Shown one piece after another: positions 43,434 through 54,179 of a DNA stretch of 64,000 nt. Under the pieces are notes generated by a model. That model was not told where the DNA came from. It made no database searches and was given only the letters and a program-made list of their open reading frames with translations. This DNA is from Mastigamoeba balamuthi (taxonomy: Eukaryota; Evosea; Mastigamoebida; Mastigamoebidae). Positions within the stretch are counted from its first letter, which is position 1. The number at the start of each line of letters is the position of its first letter. The stretch spans positions 175,412 through 239,411 of the forward strand of contig CACRSC010000016.1 in assembly GCA_902651635.1 (NCBI GenBank), in the 5' to 3' direction. Made by a program: the position numbers and the translations under genes.

Positions 43434-46162
43434 TCTGAGTGTGCTCTTATGACTTGTGCAGTGCTTGTGCACCGCATCAGAGCTATGCCGAATTCTCGCG
43501 AACGGCCTTGGCCCCCTCCGGTCGAAGATCCATCTACTGGAGTCAACTAGCCTGACTGAACACTCCCCAGTTCGGTGTCCCGAACACGACTTGCGAATCC
43601 TCAACAATGAAGAGCTTTTTGAACTGAATGTCACGTAGTGCTGCTCCGATTGATTGTGCCATGCTACCGACAGTATAATCGGGGCGGCACAAGGCAAGGA
43701 TGTGGATCATTCACACGTGTCTGTGGGCCAGTTTTCCCAAAATCCACTTCGCTGGATAATCAAACCATCGCACAACACAAAGTGAATCTTTGCGGGCGGG
43801 TGCTGGCATAAATTCACAATACTCTCTGAGGTATTACGCCGTGGACCACTCGGCGAAGCCGGGAACGAGATGAAACAGACATTGCGACGACACAGGAGCT
43901 CCAAAAGCGAGAGAAGTCGTTTTGTTTCGTGTGGCATGACCAGTGCGGGAAAATGGGCTCTTGTTCGAACGGTTGCCACGCCTGCATTTAAGAAAATCTC
44001 AAGGATCTTTCTTAATTGAACCATCGTAATTGTGCTTAGACTTGCCCGTGCACGCATGCCCACCTACAACGAAGCAACTTGCATCAAGAGTATCCGTGTG
44101 GCAGAGGTTCTACAATACTAATTGACAAAATCACTTTCTACTATTGGAATCAATTCGGTATGAAAGTGTGCTAACTCTCATTTACTACTCCGATTCAGCA
44201 AAAATGATCCAGCCAAAAAGGGATGAACTAAGCCCTGACCCCCCTGGGGGGTACTTTTAACTCAATAGACTGGTAGAGGACGTGTACTCTACAGGTCAAT
44301 AGAGTTAAAGAACCCCCCAGATGGGCCCAGGCCAAGGTGATCCCTTTGCAAAACTATATTTAGCAGATAAACCCCCCTTACTCACTGTTGCAGTTCAGCT
44401 GGCAGAAGAGTGAGTGAGCTGCCAGTGGTCCCCAGACACTGCAGCTGTTTCCTACCAGTACCATAAGTGCATTCCCTCCATTTCTTGGCTGTTTCTTCCC
44501 GTTTCTTTGCCTTTATCTCTCTTGGTACTGAGAGCTGGGTCACTGCATAGTTGGGTGAGAATATTCTGATTCCCAGTTTTCTAACATGTAATAATGTATT
44601 CTAAGTGTATCAAATCTGATTCCTGAATGATCTTATCAAAAACCCTGGATCATTTTTGCTGGAGCAGAGTGGTAAGCACATATTGTGCAGAAGAATGATA
44701 ATCATATGCACATGTGTTGTCCAAAGACCTTCCAATTACATCCTTCCTCTGTGCTGCCTTATAATCGGAGGTATCTGAATTGATTGAATATTCATCTGAC
44801 GGAGCTCATGCCTGTTAATTCAAATATCATGTGTACTCAATTGAACCAGATACAAACTATTGCATAATAATATCCAGATTTGATTTGCTCTGCAGGTGAC
44901 AGTCTTACAGTGATAATTTTGCATTCCTAGTATTTAAGGGCAATATTTCGCTATGCCAATAACTCAATTAACGGCCAGAACGACACAATGTGTGTATGTG
45001 GATCATTCACACCTTTCTTAGGGCAAGTTTCCTCAAAGAGTCTGCATGGGGCATCCGAATCAATTGGATGATAAAGGAAAAGTCGGGGTAATATCAAGAA
45101 ATAATTCATCAAAGACCATGCCCGAGTCTTCCAGGCCCTCAGATAACCGCCAGCCAGGAATAGCCATTGCATTGAAGTCCTTCTTATCGTCACCTTACTT
45201 CTTCTTCTCAGACACAACAAGCAGTGGTTACTTCTTCAAGTAGCAATGTGCAAAGAGTGGAGATGAGTCCTTTATTCTTAAGTTAATCTGATAGCCTTGC
45301 ACACGATTCCTGGGTGCAATGGATCACCTTTATGATGGTTGAACCATTTTACTTTAATACAAAATGATATGGAGGACTATTTCAATTTTGCTGGTTTCGG
45401 GCAAATATGTTACTTCTTTTACCATTCTTCGGCAAACACCTTCAATTGTAAAGGCCGGCAAGGCTGCATGCAACTCATCCAACTCATGCAGACTTTCAGG
45501 TATATCACTCAATGCCCCACGGGGTGATTTATTTTGCCAAGGGCTACCCCATATGCAGAAGCAGCTCCTTTAGCTCAAATGTCAATGCTTGGCCTACATA
45601 AGGCTTACACAAGATCCTGTCTTGGTGTTCAAGAGCTTCACGTTACTGGTATGCCCAGGCCTGGGCATGGGGATTGCACTTCCAGATGATGACAGGGTCC
45701 TTCTTCTTCTTATACTGCTTGCAGTACAGGCAGCCCAGCAGACAGCAGAGCACCAGTGGCAGCACAATCAGCAGATTAACCTGCTATGGCATGAAACTGC
45801 TGCTGTTATTGGCTAAATGACTCTGATCTGGCTTTGCTCTCATTCAGCTTTATGCCCAGAATCCAAGCAAGGCCATCAGCAGCCTTATCACCATTACTCT
45901 GTTATTGGTCAGGCCCAAGAAAGCAGCAGAGTACAATAGCCAGTACAAATAAACTACAACAAAGACAGAACACTACATGGATCATTAGGTGTAAAGTCAT
46001 AGTTTAAACCACTCATACAGTGCCCATAAAAACGACCTCCCTGGTCACATTTTCGTTTGAGACTATGAGACTACTTACTGTCTTTCACCAGAATCCTCTT
46101 TGGAGATTGGTCTGGTCATTGTTTGGAAGAGCTGGATGACTATGTTGTGTACAATGCGGGGG
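43434..46162. other. AT-rich gene-poor region
   Basis: About 2.7 kb, AT-rich from about 44080. No open frame with a recognisable product. A short segment (tgtggatcattcacac) near 43700 recurs near 44998 with similar following sequence, suggesting an old duplicated element. An inverted repeat lies at 44244-44320. Ends at the assembly gap. Confidence 0.55.
44244..44320. repeat. Imperfect inverted repeat, 29-base arms
   Basis: Left arm 44244-44272 starts ctggggggtacttttaactc; right arm 44292-44320 is its near-exact reverse complement (ends agttaaagaaccccccag), with a 19-base spacer. Could be the terminus of a small palindromic transposon (foldback/MITE type) or a hairpin in a transcript. Confidence 0.65.
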
Positions 46163-46511
46163 NNNNNNNNNNNNNNNNNNNNNNNNNNNNNNNNNNNNNN
46201 NNNNNNNNNNNNNNNNNNNNNNNNNNNNNNNNNNNNNNNNNNNNNNNNNNNNNNNNNNNNNNNNNNNNNNNNNNNNNNNNNNNNNNNNNNNNNNNNNNNN
46301 NNNNNNNNNNNNNNNNNNNNNNNNNNNNNNNNNNNNNNNNNNNNNNNNNNNNNNNNNNNNNNNNNNNNNNNNNNNNNNNNNNNNNNNNNNNNNNNNNNNN
46401 NNNNNNNNNNNNNNNNNNNNNNNNNNNNNNNNNNNNNNNNNNNNNNNNNNNNNNNNNNNNNNNNNNNNNNNNNNNNNNNNNNNNNNNNNNNNNNNNNNNN
46501 NNNNNNNNNNN
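46163..46511. other. Assembly gap (349 N)
   Basis: Run of N flanked by g runs on both sides (ggggg before, about 14 g after), so the break probably sits in a long poly-G or G-rich repeat. True length unknown. Confidence 0.95.
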
Positions 46512-46880
46512 GGGGGGGGGGGGGGCACAGGGCCAAGGGAGGACCACAGGTTGCCCGCAGGTGGATGCCATAGTGCACATACCCCCCCCCCCCCCTGCGA
46601 AGCCTGAGCGGCAGGGGCTGGGCTGATGGGCCACCGGGGCACAAGGCTCTCAGCCAGTGGTGGCAAGCGACAGGGATGTGGCAGACAGGCACCATGGGCG
46701 CCCTCTGGGCGCATTGCAGGGCACAAGTGGTGCAGGCCCGTGGAAAAGCCACACGAGGAAGGCGAGGAAGGCCGCCGAAGGCGGGAAACACGTCACGGCC
46801 GACCACCACACCAACAAACAGAGAACAGACAGAGGCAGGCAGACTCCCTGTCTTCCCCACAGTGCACACCGCTGCCCTCC

Positions 46881-49067
46881 ATGCCCCAGGACACCGCCGA
46901 GTGCACGCACAGGGCTCCCTCCCAGGACCTCTGGCAGCACGAGGGCGTGGCCGTGGGCATTGCCCCTGCCGACGACCCCAAGGCTGCCGCTGCTGCTGCT
47001 GCCTCTGCTGCTGCTGCCCTCCCGCTGCCACAGGGGCAGGGGCGCCCCAAGCAGAGCGACATACAGCTGCTGCGTGCCCTCGCGCTGAGCCTCGTCTTCC
47101 TCTTCCACCTGGGCCTTGCCCTCTTCGCGGGGGGCTTCGTCGGCCTCGACATCTTCTTTGTGCGCTGCTGCCCCTCTGCCCTCGGCCCCTCCAGTGCCGT
47201 TTCTCTGCCCGGAAAACCTGGGATCGCACAGCCCCCAGCCCCTTGGCCCCTTCGGCCCCGTGGCCCCTCTCCCTCTCCCTCTCCCTCTCCCTCTCCCTCT
47301 CCCTCTCCCNGGCGGGCCAAGCGCCTGTCGCTGCCCAGCGCCACGCTGCTGGCGGCCCTGCTGGCCTTGTTGCTGCTGAGCCCGGGCTGTGCGCGGGGCG
47401 CGTGCCGCCAGGCGTTCGAGGACATCAGGGCTGCGTCGCTGCACTGGGCCAACGTGCACTTCTGCCTGCAGGGCTCGGTCGCCTACGTCGCCTACTTTGC
47501 CCGCGAGGCCGAGAGCAGCGCCGTCATGCACTTGTGGTCCCTTGCAGTCGGGGAGCAACTCTGCATCGCCCTCCCCACCGCTCTCTGGCTCTGGCGCTGC
47601 TTCGGGCCCCAGGGAACGGGCTCGCGCAGCCTTGCCGTCCCTGTTGTGGCTCTGTCGGCCCTCTCGCTCTGGCTCGTCTTTGTCCAGCAGCCTGCCTACA
47701 AGTTCTTCTTCCCCGCCTCACGTGTCTGGGAGTTCACTGTGGGCGCTCTCGTCTCCTGGTATGCCAGGCCCGTCGGGCCCAGGCTGCAGGGGCCCCTGTA
47801 CGCGCTCTACGTCCTGAGCTGGGTCACGCTCCTGGTCGCCGGCATGGTCATCAGCAACGCCTCGTACCCCAACTACATGACCCTTGTCGTCGTCGGCGCC
47901 ACTGCCTTCATCCTCTGGTGCAAGGCCCAGCTCAGATGCGTGCCCCTGGAGAGGCTGGGCGACATGTCCTACTCCATCTACCTCTACCACTGGCCTGTCA
48001 TACTGTTCCTCAAGCAGAGCTACTCCGAGGCATCGCTCGTCACCTTCTTCCCCTTCTATATTGCAGCTGTTGCCCTCTCTGCCCTGCTGGGCTATATCAG
48101 CTATTCGCTCGTCGAGCATAGGATTCAGAGAGCGAGATGGAGCAAGGTGACTGTTGCTCTAATCTTCGTCTGTGGCACTTGCCTTCCCGCCATTGTGGCT
48201 CGCCAGGGTTCTCTGATATCACAACAACGCAGCACAATAGAGGTATCCAGAACTGCGAACAGTGCTGCACTTTGGGATATCGAGACCACCCATTATGATG
48301 ATCCAGTGTGTACAAACCTAGAGGAACTGCGCAAAAATGCTAAACTGATTCGTTCATTCTCATCGGGCATAAGCCTTGATCCACTTCTGGTACAGAGATC
48401 CTCATCCACTGTTGTGATTCTACTGGGTGACAGCCATGCTCATGCAATTTCTCATCAGGTGGCTCACTATGCAAACTTAATTGGTGCAAGCATGTACTCC
48501 AACTTCCATGCAAATCACAACCAACCAGATAATGCATGGATTGGCCACAGAGCTGAGCTGATGGTCTATCCTTCATGGATGAGAAATTACAAATACGTAA
48601 TTACCATTCTTCATGCTATATCGTGGCCAGGGATGAACCAATCCAGCTTTTCTGAGTGGGTGTATTTCTGGACAAATGTTGGCTGTGTGGTTATTGTTCA
48701 GGACACACCATCAATTCAGGGTTTGAAAAACTACACATATCCTTCTGAGTGCTTGATTGATAGATCCTATCCATCTAATTGTACTGTTCCCTTCCATGAA
48801 ACTCTGGGTGGTGGTAAATTCGAGGTTAAATGCTACTCAGAGCTTTTGGCACAGGATCCAACCCTACTGAACAAAACAGCACTGGTGAGCATTAATGATT
48901 GGATCTGCAAGAAGAAGGAGTTCTGTGTAACGAGCATATGCAACATTCCTCTATGGCGTGATAAGAATCATCTAAGTGGCCCATTTGGCAAATTTAGTGC
49001 TTCATTCTTCTCAAGAAGAATGACAACCACAGTATGTCATCAGAAATGGGAAAAAATGCAGCACTAA
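46881..49067 (+). CDS. Membrane acyltransferase 3 / SGNH O-acetyltransferase (one exon lost in a gap)
   Basis: O-acyltransferase of the OatA/OafB type: an acyltransferase-3 membrane domain that moves an acyl group across the membrane, fused to an SGNH esterase/transferase domain. Exon 1 (46881-47159) covers SDIQLLRALALSLVFLFHLG and GGFVGLDIFF, the usual N-terminal signature. The next expected segment (ISGFLI to FWxRR) is missing; the frame resumes at the single n (47310) with RAKRLSLPSATL. So the sequence between, a ctccct microsatellite of intron type, hides a lost exon. Further membrane helices follow with HLWSLAVGEQLC, DMSYSIYLYHWPVIL and YSLVEHRIQRARW. The SGNH part has the Ser motif VVILLGDSHAHA and the closing DKNHLS with Asp and His. 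In HLWSLAVGEQ a Gly stands where Glu is usual. GC content drops sharply from about 48130 on, inside the gene. Confidence 0.85.
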   Translation: MPQDTAECTHRAPSQDLWQHEGVAVGIAPADDPKAAAAAAASAAAALPLPQGQGRPKQSDIQLLRALALSLVFLFHLGLALFAGGFVGLDIFFVRCCPSALGPSSAVSLPGKPGIAQPPAPWPLRPRGPSPSPSPSPSPSPSPXRAKRLSLPSATLLAALLALLLLSPGCARGACRQAFEDIRAASLHWANVHFCLQGSVAYVAYFAREAESSAVMHLWSLAVGEQLCIALPTALWLWRCFGPQGTGSRSLAVPVVALSALSLWLVFVQQPAYKFFFPASRVWEFTVGALVSWYARPVGPRLQGPLYALYVLSWVTLLVAGMVISNASYPNYMTLVVVGATAFILWCKAQLRCVPLERLGDMSYSIYLYHWPVILFLKQSYSEASLVTFFPFYIAAVALSALLGYISYSLVEHRIQRARWSKVTVALIFVCGTCLPAIVARQGSLISQQRSTIEVSRTANSAALWDIETTHYDDPVCTNLEELRKNAKLIRSFSSGISLDPLLVQRSSSTVVILLGDSHAHAISHQVAHYANLIGASMYSNFHANHNQPDNAWIGHRAELMVYPSWMRNYKYVITILHAISWPGMNQSSFSEWVYFWTNVGCVVIVQDTPSIQGLKNYTYPSECLIDRSYPSNCTVPFHETLGGGKFEVKCYSELLAQDPTLLNKTALVSINDWICKKKEFCVTSICNIPLWRDKNHLSGPFGKFSASFFSRRMTTTVCHQKWEKMQH
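47267..47310. repeat. ctccct microsatellite ending in a single n
   Basis: About seven ctccct units (47267-47309) followed by n at 47310. It reads as Pro-Ser repeats in frame but lies where an intron and a missing exon are expected, so it is probably intronic and marks a collapsed assembly join. Confidence 0.8.
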
Positions 49068-52000
49068 TAAGATGATTGAGCAGAGAGTTCCTTTGAAAAG
49101 ATCATTCTGTGAAGAATAATCTAAAATCTTACTATTAAACACTCACTGGAAACGTTTTTGCTCAGCACTGTGACTTAGTGCAAATCTTTAATGAAGCAAT
49201 TTCAGAGCTTATTTAGTGCTTCAATTGCCAATTTAGTAATAATTCCAGTGTCAAATAGTACTACATCACTAATAGCAATTACACATTTGGTCATCACTGC
49301 ATTTATATGCTGAAGTGCTAAATTAGCACATGTAGTGATAAAATTTCAGTGCAATATTATTTGCTAAGTGCTAAAGTAGTACTATAATTTGATAGCACTA
49401 CTAGAGTATAATATGCTACATGCGCATTATACATATTATGTGCAATATTTGCATAATGCACTACAATCAATTTTAGCAATTCAATTATAAAATTGATTAA
49501 ACGACCGAAACAATTATAGTTTGATTTCAATTCATAGATATTTCTTAATTTTATTTCTGTGCAGGTATAGGGGGGTATGTTGTGTGTTTGTTCTCATGCT
49601 CAGTTCATATACATGTCCCATCAGAGCCAGGCATGGTGTCATGCTCTGCTTATCTCATCATCCTCCTGATTGTATAAAAATGAGAGCTGTGAGATTTCTT
49701 CATTAGTGTTAATAGTGCATCGAGTTAGTGTATTCATTGCTAAACTGTTGAAAAGACAAAAAAATGAAGAGAAATGCAGGAAAAGGGGTGGCAAGTACTT
49801 ACCTTAGGTGCATGTGTTGGCTGATGCTACTACTGATCATAATCTACAGAATCGACAGTAGCTGCAGTGTTAGTCACAGTGGTGCACTTTTCAGGAAGAA
49901 AGGGGAGAAATAGAGAAACGGGGCAGAAAATGGGAAGGAAAACGGGGGACAGTACCTGTTCAATGCTGCCCTGCAGCCACGATACTTCCTTCTCTCTCCT
50001 CTGTGGTCTGCAGGAGACAGAGCACAGACTGTGCTCTGCTTCTCATGTTGTTCATGACTTCTGAACATACAGTAAGTTGTGTGTACTGAACAGGGAAGTG
50101 AGAAGAGTGTGGGAAAAAAGGAAGAAGTTAAGAAGAAAGAAGTTCTGTGGAAGAGGAAAACTGTGTTGGGGGAAAGAAGGCAGCACACCTCCATTCTCGA
50201 CCTATATGAAAGGGAAAGAAGAAGAAAAGGTAAGATATGAAAAGAAGGAAGAGAGGGGGCAGGAGCAGGGGTGATGAAGAGACAGATTGAAGTGCAGGAA
50301 GGGAAGAAGAAGAGGAACATATGTGTTTTTATGCAGAAAGGGCATAAGGACATATGTGAACTGTGAGAGGAAGGGAAAGAAAAGGAGAAAGGGAAGAAGA
50401 AGACAGAAACAGAATAAGATTAAGGGGAAGAAGATGTGAGAAACAGATGTGAGGTTATGCAATGAGTTATAAGTATGAGAAGATAAGATATGATGATATT
50501 ACAGTGAAAATATCTTTGAAATCCAGGATATCATGGTTCATGGTTCAACAGAGTTGACTTAGAGTAAAACTGAGAAGAAGGGGAAAAAAGCGCAGTTATC
50601 TCAATTAGCACTAAATTCATTACTTCAATCACAATAAAGCACTTAAATCAATGGATGTGATGGAATTGCATTGCTAAATTAGTGATACAATCACTAGAAG
50701 CACAAATAGTTGCACTAATAGTACTACTTGTGATGTACAGAATGAGGTAAAATAGGTATATGCTGAATTTAGGTCACATATAGTGCTATTTAGTGCTAAA
50801 TTGAGCACAAACTTAGTGATTATAGTCACTAAAGAAGTACTGGAAAACATCACTAAAGATTGAGTGCTATGTGCACAAAAGTAGCAGCAATGCCCAACTG
50901 TTTATTGTAGAACTGCATGTGACAGAAAATATGAATTATCATGTTTGGAAAATCTAGTGCTATATATCACTTGTAGTACTACTTAGCACTATTACTAGTG
51001 CTTGTAGCGATTGTAGTACTAACATAATGATGCATTTCCATTGCTGCATCATATTTAGTGCTACTTATCACATTCAGTGCTATTCCAGTGCATTTAGCAC
51101 AACATGTGTTAGTTCATTGCGGAGTCTGTCATTCTTCTCTAAGTTCTACCTTTGTTTTGGCTTTTTCACTGAAGTGATCTGGGAAACCAGTTCTTTCTGG
51201 GAATATGGCACAGGGGGTTCTCAGTTCACAATATCAAATTGGAACATGAAGTCCAGGTAGTGCTCTACTCAGCTTCTTCAGTGACTGTGAACACTGACTC
51301 AGATGATAAAGTACAATCTGCTCTTGCTGCTCCTGAGCAGTCACAGGCTTCTGCTGGTCCTAAGTGAGGAGCTCACTCAGTCTCTTCTCTGTTCTTGATG
51401 GGCTTCTTCCTCTTTCCTCATTCTCTTTACTTCAGAATAAAGAAATAGATTGTTCTTTTGAATGTACGAACATGCATTAATTGATTTGAATGGAATTACA
51501 GATAGAGGTCATTGCACTGAAATGATGTAGCAGTGTGTAGTGCTATCATTGCCATTATACTCTGCCCTGCATGTATGTAGCACGAAGTGGATCCCGGCAT
51601 AGCAGTGTGTTGTGGCAAAGATATACTATGCAGGGATCTTCAATGTGCAACCTTATTGCTGAATGTGTCATGGAACTGCAAGGGACGTGACTGCTGTTCA
51701 AGCATGCTCAGGTCATGCAGAGCAGCACGAACAGGATCTGAGTGCCTGGCAGTGGCCCTGCTCGTTCTTGCCTTCTTCATCCTTGGGAGCTAAGGACCAC
51801 AGAAGCTTGGCCTTCCATGCCTGTTAGTAAAAACAGTGTCAGTCACAGTGACAATTTTGGAAAAACGACATATGACTGGTTGCTGCAGTAGTTCCTCCAA
51901 ACAGACTTGATGTGGAAGCAAACCGCCTTCCTGACAAGGAAGTACTCCATGAACAACGTCTGGAACTCTGAAGGCCACACATCACTGATGACCTTATCAC

Positions 52001-52808
52001 AGTGCTGTGTAACACTTATTCTGAATTTAAAGTGCAAATCGGGAGCAAATTACAATTGGAAGGGAGCAGAGAAGAGGAACTACTCACTTCCACTCTGATG
52101 ATGGTGAAACATGAGGTAGTAGTTAGTCTTTTTCGACTGCTAGTTATATATGTAAGACAATGGGTCTTACCATTATTGCAGACAGAGCAGTGAAGAATGG
52201 GGCCCTCTCAGAGGAAAGAATCTTCAGCTTGGTTACTACAAGCAATAAATTCCAAAGAAGCATACCTGGAAAGCTGAGTAAGAGCCTCTCACTCAGTGTC
52301 AGCTCCCTGTGCTGTGGACCTTCCTCAGCACCACGTGTGAGAGCATTCATCCAAGAAAATAAAAAATTGCTTAGTAACAATCAGAGAAGAGAAGAAGGGA
52401 GTTGTTACATATCTCTGAACCTGATCAGTGTAGCTTGCTGCTATGAGCATCTGCAAGCCTTTGAACTTGGCCCTTTCCTTCCTGAAGGTGCAGGACTGGG
52501 CAGGATAGCATACTCTGCAGTGGGCTGCTGCCCCGAATGTACCTATGATGGATGGATGCCACCAATACTGCCTGTTGCAATGGCTTCCGCTGTGTCCACG
52601 GTATAGAAAGTACCTTCTTCTTCCTGTGTTCCTCCAGCTGCTCCCCATTCCAAAAAGAACAAAATCGATTTGTTTCCTGCACAACTGGCCAGTGGGTCGA
52701 ATGGGGATCGCAGTTGGCGAGAAAGGAATGATGGGCGAGCGAGTGGTGACTGGGCACGATAACAAAAAGCAGACAAGTGTCGCTTTCTTTCCGAGATTGG
52801 TTTGTGGT
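49068..52808. other. AT-rich gene-poor region with clustered short motifs
   Basis: About 3.7 kb, strongly AT-rich. Two clusters of agtgct/agcact/agtact motifs (49170-49410 and 50600-51090) flank a central purine-rich stretch (49900-50450, gaagaaa runs). Several weak frames (e.g. 52160-52606) have no recognisable domain. Probably one or more non-autonomous DNA elements. Confidence 0.55.
49170..51090. mobile_element. Possible non-autonomous DNA transposon with subterminal motif clusters
   Basis: The six-base strings agtgct, agcact (its complement) and the palindrome agtact occur about 8 times in 49170-49410 and about 14 times in 50600-51090, against well under one expected per cluster by chance, and are rare in between. 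Both orientations are present on both sides. Dense subterminal motifs that bind a transposase are known in hAT (Ac/Ds) elements. No terminal inverted repeat or target-site duplication was located, so ends are approximate and the class is a guess. Confidence 0.35.
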
Positions 52809-54179
52809 CTACAGCAGCGAGGCAGCAACGACACTAAAGAGCACCGCGGTGGCGGCCATGCGCGTCGAGTCTGACTCCGCGTTTGCGCTCTCGTAGTCAT
52901 ACTCGTAGTCGTAGTCGTAGTCCTCCGAGAATGACGTCTCGTTGTCAGCGTCCGGCAGCCCCGTGGATGGGTTCACTGCTGCTCGAGATGCACAGAATCG
53001 CACTGAGTGTTTTTGCGAGACGAGTTGGAGTGGGTTACCTGAGCACGTGGGCCTCCGCGTCCACCACCCGTCGGCACACGACCCCGCAATGGCCGTGAGC
53101 CTACCGCTGCACTTGACTCTGCAGCTCTTGCCGGCGGCCACGGTCGACGAGCACGTGCCCCAGCCGGACGACCTGGCGGGACGCCTGGCGAGGCAGGTCG
53201 TGGCAGACCCGACGACTGGCCAGCCGCTGCGGTCGATGACAATGCTGTGCACCTGCAGCGTGGGCACGCCGTTGTGGGCCCTGTCGTAGAAGTGGTTCGT
53301 GAGGCCCAGGCTGCCCCCAGCGTCGATGATGCCCACGTGGCCGGGGCCGATGACGTTCCCGCTCGTCTGCTGCCACAGCGTCCCGCCGCCAGCCGCCATG
53401 TCCTTGCCGCTCCTGTCGACAAAGGGCCCGTTGGGCCTCGTGGACCTGCCGTACATGATCTTGTATGTCGACGACACGCCAGCGCAGCACTTGTCCCAGT
53501 TGACAAACAGGTAGTAGTAGTGCCCGATCCTCTGCACCCACGCGGCCTCGATGGCGCCTCCGAACCGACCGCGGTTGGCGATGGTGACGGGGTTGCTGAT
53601 GGCTCTGCTCGGGTTATGGGCGTCGAGCTGGACGAGAGCGATGCCTGTCCAGAAGGAGCCGTAGGCCATCCAGAGCTTGCCGTCAGCGTCCCAGTACGTG
53701 TGGGGGTCGATGGCGTTGTACGGGCTCGGCGTGCCCGAGCACAGCACAGGCCCCATGTCCTGCCACACCGCCGGGCCTCTTCCCTTGGTCGCCTTGGCTG
53801 CGCCGATGCAGGAGTTCTGCGTGCCGAAGGAGCTGATGGAGTAGTACATCACCAGCGAGCCGTCGTGCATCGCCACAATGTCGGGGGCCCACACAGAGCC
53901 GTCGGCGGCGAGCTTGGGGATCTTTGCGCGCCACCACGCGGGCTCGGATGCGAAGACGGTGCCGCAGAAGACCCACGTGACGGCGTCGTTGGAGCAGCGC
54001 AGGGGGATCTTGGGGCCCGTGCTGGCGAGGATGAAGTTGTAGCGCTGCGCTGTGACCCACGGGGCCCGCACGATGCCCGAGGGGTCGTGCACATCGGTTA
54101 TGTGCCCCGCGGTCGCGTGCGCCACCGCCGCGGCGAGGGCAGCCAGCAGCAGGAGCTGGCGAAAGTGGAGCGTTGCCAT
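52809..54179 (-). CDS. GH43 endo-arabinanase F, with sushi-like domain and C-terminal anchor
   Basis: Exons 54179-53039 and 52975-52809 give 435 residues. Signal peptide MATLHFRQLLLLAALAAAVA. GH43 catalytic residues intact (VHDPSGIV, AIDPHTYW, GGAIEAAWVQRIG). Sushi-like module, acidic-tyrosine block and hydrophobic tail as in E. The 63-base intron is a multiple of three and stop-free, so the unspliced frame is also open, but comparison with E, whose intron contains a stop, shows it is spliced. One loop (WAPDIVAMHDGSLVMYYSIS) is closer to B than to E, hinting at gene conversion between copies. It stands alone between AT-rich debris and the transhydrogenase, so it may have moved here by segmental duplication. 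Confidence 0.92.
   Translation of the reverse strand: MATLHFRQLLLLAALAAAVAHATAGHITDVHDPSGIVRAPWVTAQRYNFILASTGPKIPLRCSNDAVTWVFCGTVFASEPAWWRAKIPKLAADGSVWAPDIVAMHDGSLVMYYSISSFGTQNSCIGAAKATKGRGPAVWQDMGPVLCSGTPSPYNAIDPHTYWDADGKLWMAYGSFWTGIALVQLDAHNPSRAISNPVTIANRGRFGGAIEAAWVQRIGHYYYLFVNWDKCCAGVSSTYKIMYGRSTRPNGPFVDRSGKDMAAGGGTLWQQTSGNVIGPGHVGIIDAGGSLGLTNHFYDRAHNGVPTLQVHSIVIDRSGWPVVGSATTCLARRPARSSGWGTCSSTVAAGKSCRVKCSGRLTAIAGSCADGWWTRRPTCSGNPLQLVSQKHSVRFCASRAAVNPSTGLPDADNETSFSEDYDYDYEYDYESANAESDSTRMAATAVLFSVVAASLL

Noticed and set aside
44997-45040. Possible repeat pair with 43697-43740 (tgtggatcattcacac)
   Set aside because: Only about 16 bases match exactly and the rest is loosely similar; too weak to define an element.
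46100-47229. Open frames running through the 349-base N block
   Set aside because: They are open only because N has no stops; no sequence supports them.
52160-52606. 148-codon open frame in AT-rich DNA
   Set aside because: No recognisable domain or splice context; not listed as a gene.
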